Below are positions 59,799 to 64,000 of a stretch of 64,000 bases of DNA, in pieces. The position numbers and the translations under genes are program-made. Each line of letters starts with the position of its first letter. Position 1 is the first letter of the stretch. Below the pieces are notes generated by a model. That model did no database searches and was not told the DNA's origin. It saw only the letters and a program-made list of their open reading frames with translations. Source of the DNA: Antennarius striatus. Its lineage: Eukaryota; Chordata; Actinopteri; Lophiiformes; Antennariidae. The stretch spans positions 5,076,697-5,140,696 of the forward strand of contig NC_090789.1 of the NCBI RefSeq assembly GCF_040054535.1. Direction: 5' to 3'.

Positions 59799-62700
59799 AT
59801 GGCGACGTTTATTTCAGTCCCGTTAAAGAAGACTTCGGAAGTGGACCTGGTGAAACCTTTGTCGAAATTCATAACAACCACATACTCGACAAGCGAGGAA
59901 CAAGGGGAGTATCTGCGCGCCGTGGAGGAGTTAAACAAGCTCCGCAAGAGCGCAGTGGGGAGGCCGCTGGACAAACACGAGAGCTCCCTGGATATTCTGC
60001 TAAGGTATTAAAGTAGTATTTTTGAAACAAGTGAGAAAAAAGCAACTATAGTGCTTAAACTAATGGTAACCCTCTAGTGGCGGTGTGTTAGCGCAGTCAT
60101 TGCCGCACCCAGACGGGGGAGCTTTTTTAGTTGCTAACTGGGTAGCTAAACTTAATCAAGCTAACGTGCTAGCAGGTATGCCCCATAATACCTGACTCAT
60201 ACATCATCCATTCAAGTTTTATTTACAGGCGGAGTTGTCATCTTGTTAAACTATTAGATACACTTAAGAAGAAAACAACAACAACAACAACATTGACCTG
60301 GTTATGGGCTTAAGTTCTGAGAAAACCCAAATAAAAACCACGTTTTATTTTAGCATTCAAGCTAACTTAAATTTTACTTTTAGACGCCAACGTTCCCGCG
60401 GAACAGACAGGATCAAAGCAATAACGTATTATTAAAATACCAAAAAATATAAAAACTAAATATATACACAATAATGAAAAACATGTCAAAGTCACCAACC
60501 TAGTTCTAACACCAGCGTCAGTGACAGCATAATTTAGACAACAACCTTATCCGACCGAATAATCAGTTCCCACCAGTCAAATGGAGAACTGGTCACCAGG
60601 TTGCTAAAACCTCTGGTCATCAGGTTTCTAAAACCTCTTTTTGTTTTCCGTGTCATGACGTTTGAAAAAAGGCGACTGAAAAGTTTTGACCAAACATGGC
60701 AGCCTAAGTTTAAACACATTCAAACTCGTGATCTTATCATGACATAATCTGTGTCGGGTGCTGGTAAGAACCAATGTGACTCACTGTCAGCCCTGCTGAC
60801 AGAGACCGGCTTCACTCTGACAGATTAATTTAAAATAAAATTTTAAAAAAAATACACAGACAAACAAAAAAAAATGGTTGCTAAACCATTTTGTTGAGGA
60901 ACTTTGATTAAACTTCCTCTGTATCTAATACTCTCCTATTTGTTCACTTAAGTATGACTAACAGAGCCTGAATGGAGAAGATCATGGAAGTATTGACTGA
61001 GTAAATCTGCTGCTTAACCTTGATGTAATTGCAACTCTACAGTATGACCAGCATCACGTTATTCAGCGATAAGTAGCACAACAAATTTTTACGTGGTATG
61101 TAGATTCAGCCTTGGCGCTCATTTCAGATTTTCTTTTCAATGACTCATGTTGTGTTCTGCAAAGGATTCCCAAATGACGTGACAAGCCAGGTATGCGCTC
61201 CAAGGGTGTGTACGGAACATAGAGGTGTTTTCTCACACATACTAATAGGAAGTGCTTTCCGGTAATATTTTAAAGAGTGTATTAAAGGTTATGAAGGATC
61301 AGTGCTGCCGGTCTGCAGCCGTGCTAAACACTAACTGGACGTTTAATTAAGATTAATTTTGATCATGTGACTTTGTAAAACTTTTTCTCAAGTCTGGTGT
61401 TACAAAAAACTTTTTTTTCGAGTTTCATTTTCAGACAGATTAAGAAGTTCCACTCCAGCAGACACCTGACCTGATTTGAGGAATTACGTACATCTTGCAT
61501 CAGAAGTCATTCCAGGTTTATGTTAATTTATAAGACAGTTTTGGGAATTACTGACAAAAAATGTCAAATAAATTATCTATACTGTCTCAAAAGGAAAAAA
61601 TTTTTTTTGCAAGACCAGAAAACGTTTCCCACAGTATTTAAGGTGGAATAATATAGAGATTTTAAAATATATCAGACCTGAAAAATGTAAAGCATGTACA
61701 GTACTATACTTAAATGCATTTGGTTAATGAGCAGGAAAATGTAGAATAGCAAGTTTGTGCATAGCAGATTGCTGCTTGCATTTCATTTCTCTGCGATTTA
61801 CATGTACCACCTGCCATGTGCCAGGTATCCAGAGCAACGGCCTATCCTGTCACAGCTATTATGTCATCATTGTAACCATTGTCGGTAACCAAGGGACACA
61901 CCTCGTCTCAGCTTTCCACTCTCCACCTTTCTCCTCTTCTTTTTTATGTAGATTTACACTCCAGTCTTTTCCCGAACAGGAAAAGTTGTATCAATGAATT
62001 AATAATAAGGGATTCCCTGACCAAAATTTGTATTTTGGCATTTTTAATTATAAGCTATTCATCACTAACACAGATATTTGATGAAGAGCTGTCACTCAGT
62101 GTGTGAGAGTATTCTCTTGTGTATTCACTGCAGTGTGGTTTCCTCACCTAATGTTTGTTTTATGATTCATTGTGAAGTTTATCTCAATAGAACTTCCTCA
62201 CATCGGCAGATATTTCACAATAATCACAACCTGTTCACGTACGCATTTCTGAGTCAATAACTCTACAGCCTCGTCTCGTTTTTCATCATTTTTTGTTTTC
62301 TTTTAAGGTTTACTTAAATTAAACATGTATGCTGCTCCCATAGAACAAAATTCTCAAATATTAGGATGTCTGATTCAATTTTAATGTGTTCAACATAGTT
62401 TAAGCTTAGTTTCTATGGTAACCTCATACTGGGAAAGTAACCTGGTGCGCTGCAGACTAACTAAGGCTGAGTTATTGTTTAACCACAGTTCCTGAAATAG
62501 TAACTCATCAGAACAGAGGGGGTGGCTTATGTGCACTTCCATTTGTTTAAGTGCAGTTGATAAAGTCAACTTGAACAATGAATAATAAGGTAAACAAATA
62601 TAATAATAACAAAGAAAAGCTTTTAGGCTTAAATATAAAAGAATTATCAAAGTATATCAAATAGAATGATGTAGCTTCATCAAAATAACAATGCAATACT

Positions 62701-63729
62701 GTAAAATTAGAATTAGACACTACACTTCTGTAATGTCTAAATCAACATGTCAATTAGGATGATTTCTTTATACATAAGAATAAGAAAACACAGATTTAAT
62801 CTTGGTGTTTCTTTCTCTCTCCAGATACTATGACCAGCTCTGCGCTGTCGAGCCCAAGTTTCCTTTCTCTGAAAATCAGGTAACTGATTTTCCAGCATGC
62901 ATAATTGTGGATTATTCCCTAAATAGTAGAACTTGAGCACAAACGGACTCTGTATTTCCACAGCTCTGCTTGACTTTCACATGGAAGGATGCCTTTGATA
63001 AAGGGTCGTTGTTTGGTGGCTCAGTCAAGCTTGGTAAGCGCAACCTCTAATTAAGTCCGTTTGCATCGGCCTAAGAATACCCATCCATGCAACCGGGTGC
63101 CTTCACAGAGGTAGTCAGCTGTAGAGAGGAAAGGGAGTTCAAGGAAAAATAGGTCTGAAAATTTGTGTAGGGACAGAAATAAATGACACATGTAAGTAAG
63201 TATATAAGTATGCGTCAGACGCCGATGGATAAAAACACTTTAATATAAATCCATGTGAAATCAGAAGAATGTGGCGGCAGCTTGGTGCTTGTTGACTTAA
63301 GTCTTAAGTCCGTTGAAGCTTGAATCTTTTGTCGTCTGCGGTGAATGGTTGGATCGCATGTCTTTGGGCTTTTTTTTTTAAAGGGCCCACCACGTAAGGA
63401 AAATTTTGAATGAAGGAGTAGGTTGTTGCAGAAATCTGTGGCCATTCGGTATCCCAGGGAATGACAGTCACTTTTTCTGTTGGTAAAGTCTCCCTGAAAT
63501 TGTTTTTTTATTTCAGCTTTTCTCTCAAAAGAATCCGAAAACAGGTGACAAGAAGGTGGTTGTCAAAGATTCTCAATAGTAATTGTGTTTGTTTTGTGCA
63601 GCTTTAGCCAGTTTGGGCTACGAGAAGACGTGTGTGTTGTTCAACGCCGCAGCGCTCGCCAGTCAGATCGCCTCAGAGCAGAACCTGGACAGCGAAGAGG
63701 GACTGAAGAACGCAGCCAAGTTCTATCAG
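59799..63729 (+). CDS. pdcd6ip: Programmed cell death 6-interacting protein (ALIX), first 4 exons (3'-partial)
   Basis: ESCRT-associated adaptor that binds CHMP4 through its Bro1 domain and acts in multivesicular body sorting, cytokinetic abscission, membrane repair and exosome release. Exons 59799-60004, 62825-62879, 62964-63033 and 63602-63729 join in frame to 153 residues, all within the Bro1 domain (about residues 3-360 of some 870 in the family). Characteristic: MATFISVPLKKTSEVDLVKP, GRPLDKHESSLDILLRYYDQ, EPKFPFSENQLCLTFTWKDA, FDKGSLFGGSVKLALASLGY, VLFNAAALASQIASEQNLDS. The start ATG has G at -3 and +4. The donor GTGGGT at 63730 opens an intron that runs off the window. Confidence 0.96.
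60005..62824 (+). other. pdcd6ip: pdcd6ip intron 1 (2.8 kb)
   Basis: No exon recognised. The first 200 bp repeat GCTAAC/GCTAGC words (60088-60176) and carry a CTCF-like CCACTAGAGGG on the minus strand (60070-60080). A short CAA run lies near 60278-60292. The remainder is AT-rich. Confidence 0.6.
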
Positions 63730-64000
63730 GTGGGTGCACCGTCTCACAGTTGTATAGTTTGAGTTTTAGAGGCCCTGTCGAAAACTACTGATTAAATAAC
63801 TGCTGTTTTACGTAGAGACGGCTGCACAGCATCTGTGTTTCAGAAGGAAGAAAAAGGGCTGCTGATTAGAGGCTGGTGGTCATGGTGCTGGCGGCTACAG
63901 ATCTAGACATCGTCTCAAATGGAATTATTCATTCTGAAATATGATTACGGCTTGAAAAAATGAAATCACTACCACCTACACTGTTTTATGCCCCCACCAT
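63730..64000 (+). other. pdcd6ip: pdcd6ip intron 4, cut by the window end
   Basis: Follows the donor at 63730; no acceptor or coding sequence is visible before the window ends. Confidence 0.7.

Noticed and set aside
1..64000. tRNA, rRNA or snoRNA genes
   Set aside because: No cloverleaf, rRNA core or paired C/D-box pattern was noticed on reading; a covariance-model search was not possible here.

Overview
The window is vertebrate nuclear DNA, most likely from a ray-finned (teleost) fish. Coding sequence is split into short exons with GT/AG borders, introns are compact, and CA/GT microsatellites are abundant. The protein fragments are clear orthologues of four neighbouring vertebrate genes. 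There is no bacterial, viral or CRISPR-type content. I assigned exons by reading the frame across each splice junction; junction phases agree throughout.

Layout, all genes on the plus strand: (1) 116-1182, last five coding exons of fbxl2 (F-box/LRR protein with a CaaX end), with its 3' region to about 2790. (2) 3920-43182, the complete clasp2 gene, a microtubule plus-end stabiliser. It has TOG1, TOG2, a Ser/Arg-rich linker with two SxIP EB-binding motifs, TOG3 and the C-terminal CLIP-binding domain. A second internal first exon at 23333-23366 gives a TOG1-less form, and there are at least five small in-frame cassette exons. (3) 47389-55603, the complete ubp1 gene (grainyhead/CP2-family transcription factor, 541 residues). 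(4) 59799-63729, the first four coding exons of pdcd6ip (ALIX), which continues beyond the window.

The same four genes are neighbours on human chromosome 3p22.3, but there, as I recall, the order is FBXL2(+), UBP1(-), CLASP2(-), PDCD6IP(+). The layout here differs by one inversion of the two-gene block. The products do not form a pathway; they share a conserved neighbourhood.

Accessory content is modest: one degraded Tc1-like transposon piece in ubp1 intron 1, one 643-bp terminal-inverted-repeat element downstream of ubp1, a palindromic repeat between clasp2 and ubp1, many microsatellites and one 13-bp minisatellite. The most interesting signals are in clasp2 splicing: a probable 3-nt microexon, several 24-60-nt cassettes, an alternative promoter whose product starts with a Cys/Arg-rich peptide, a candidate Arg/Gly-rich 132-nt exon, and CA repeats abutting 5' splice sites. 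I see no unknown biological system.
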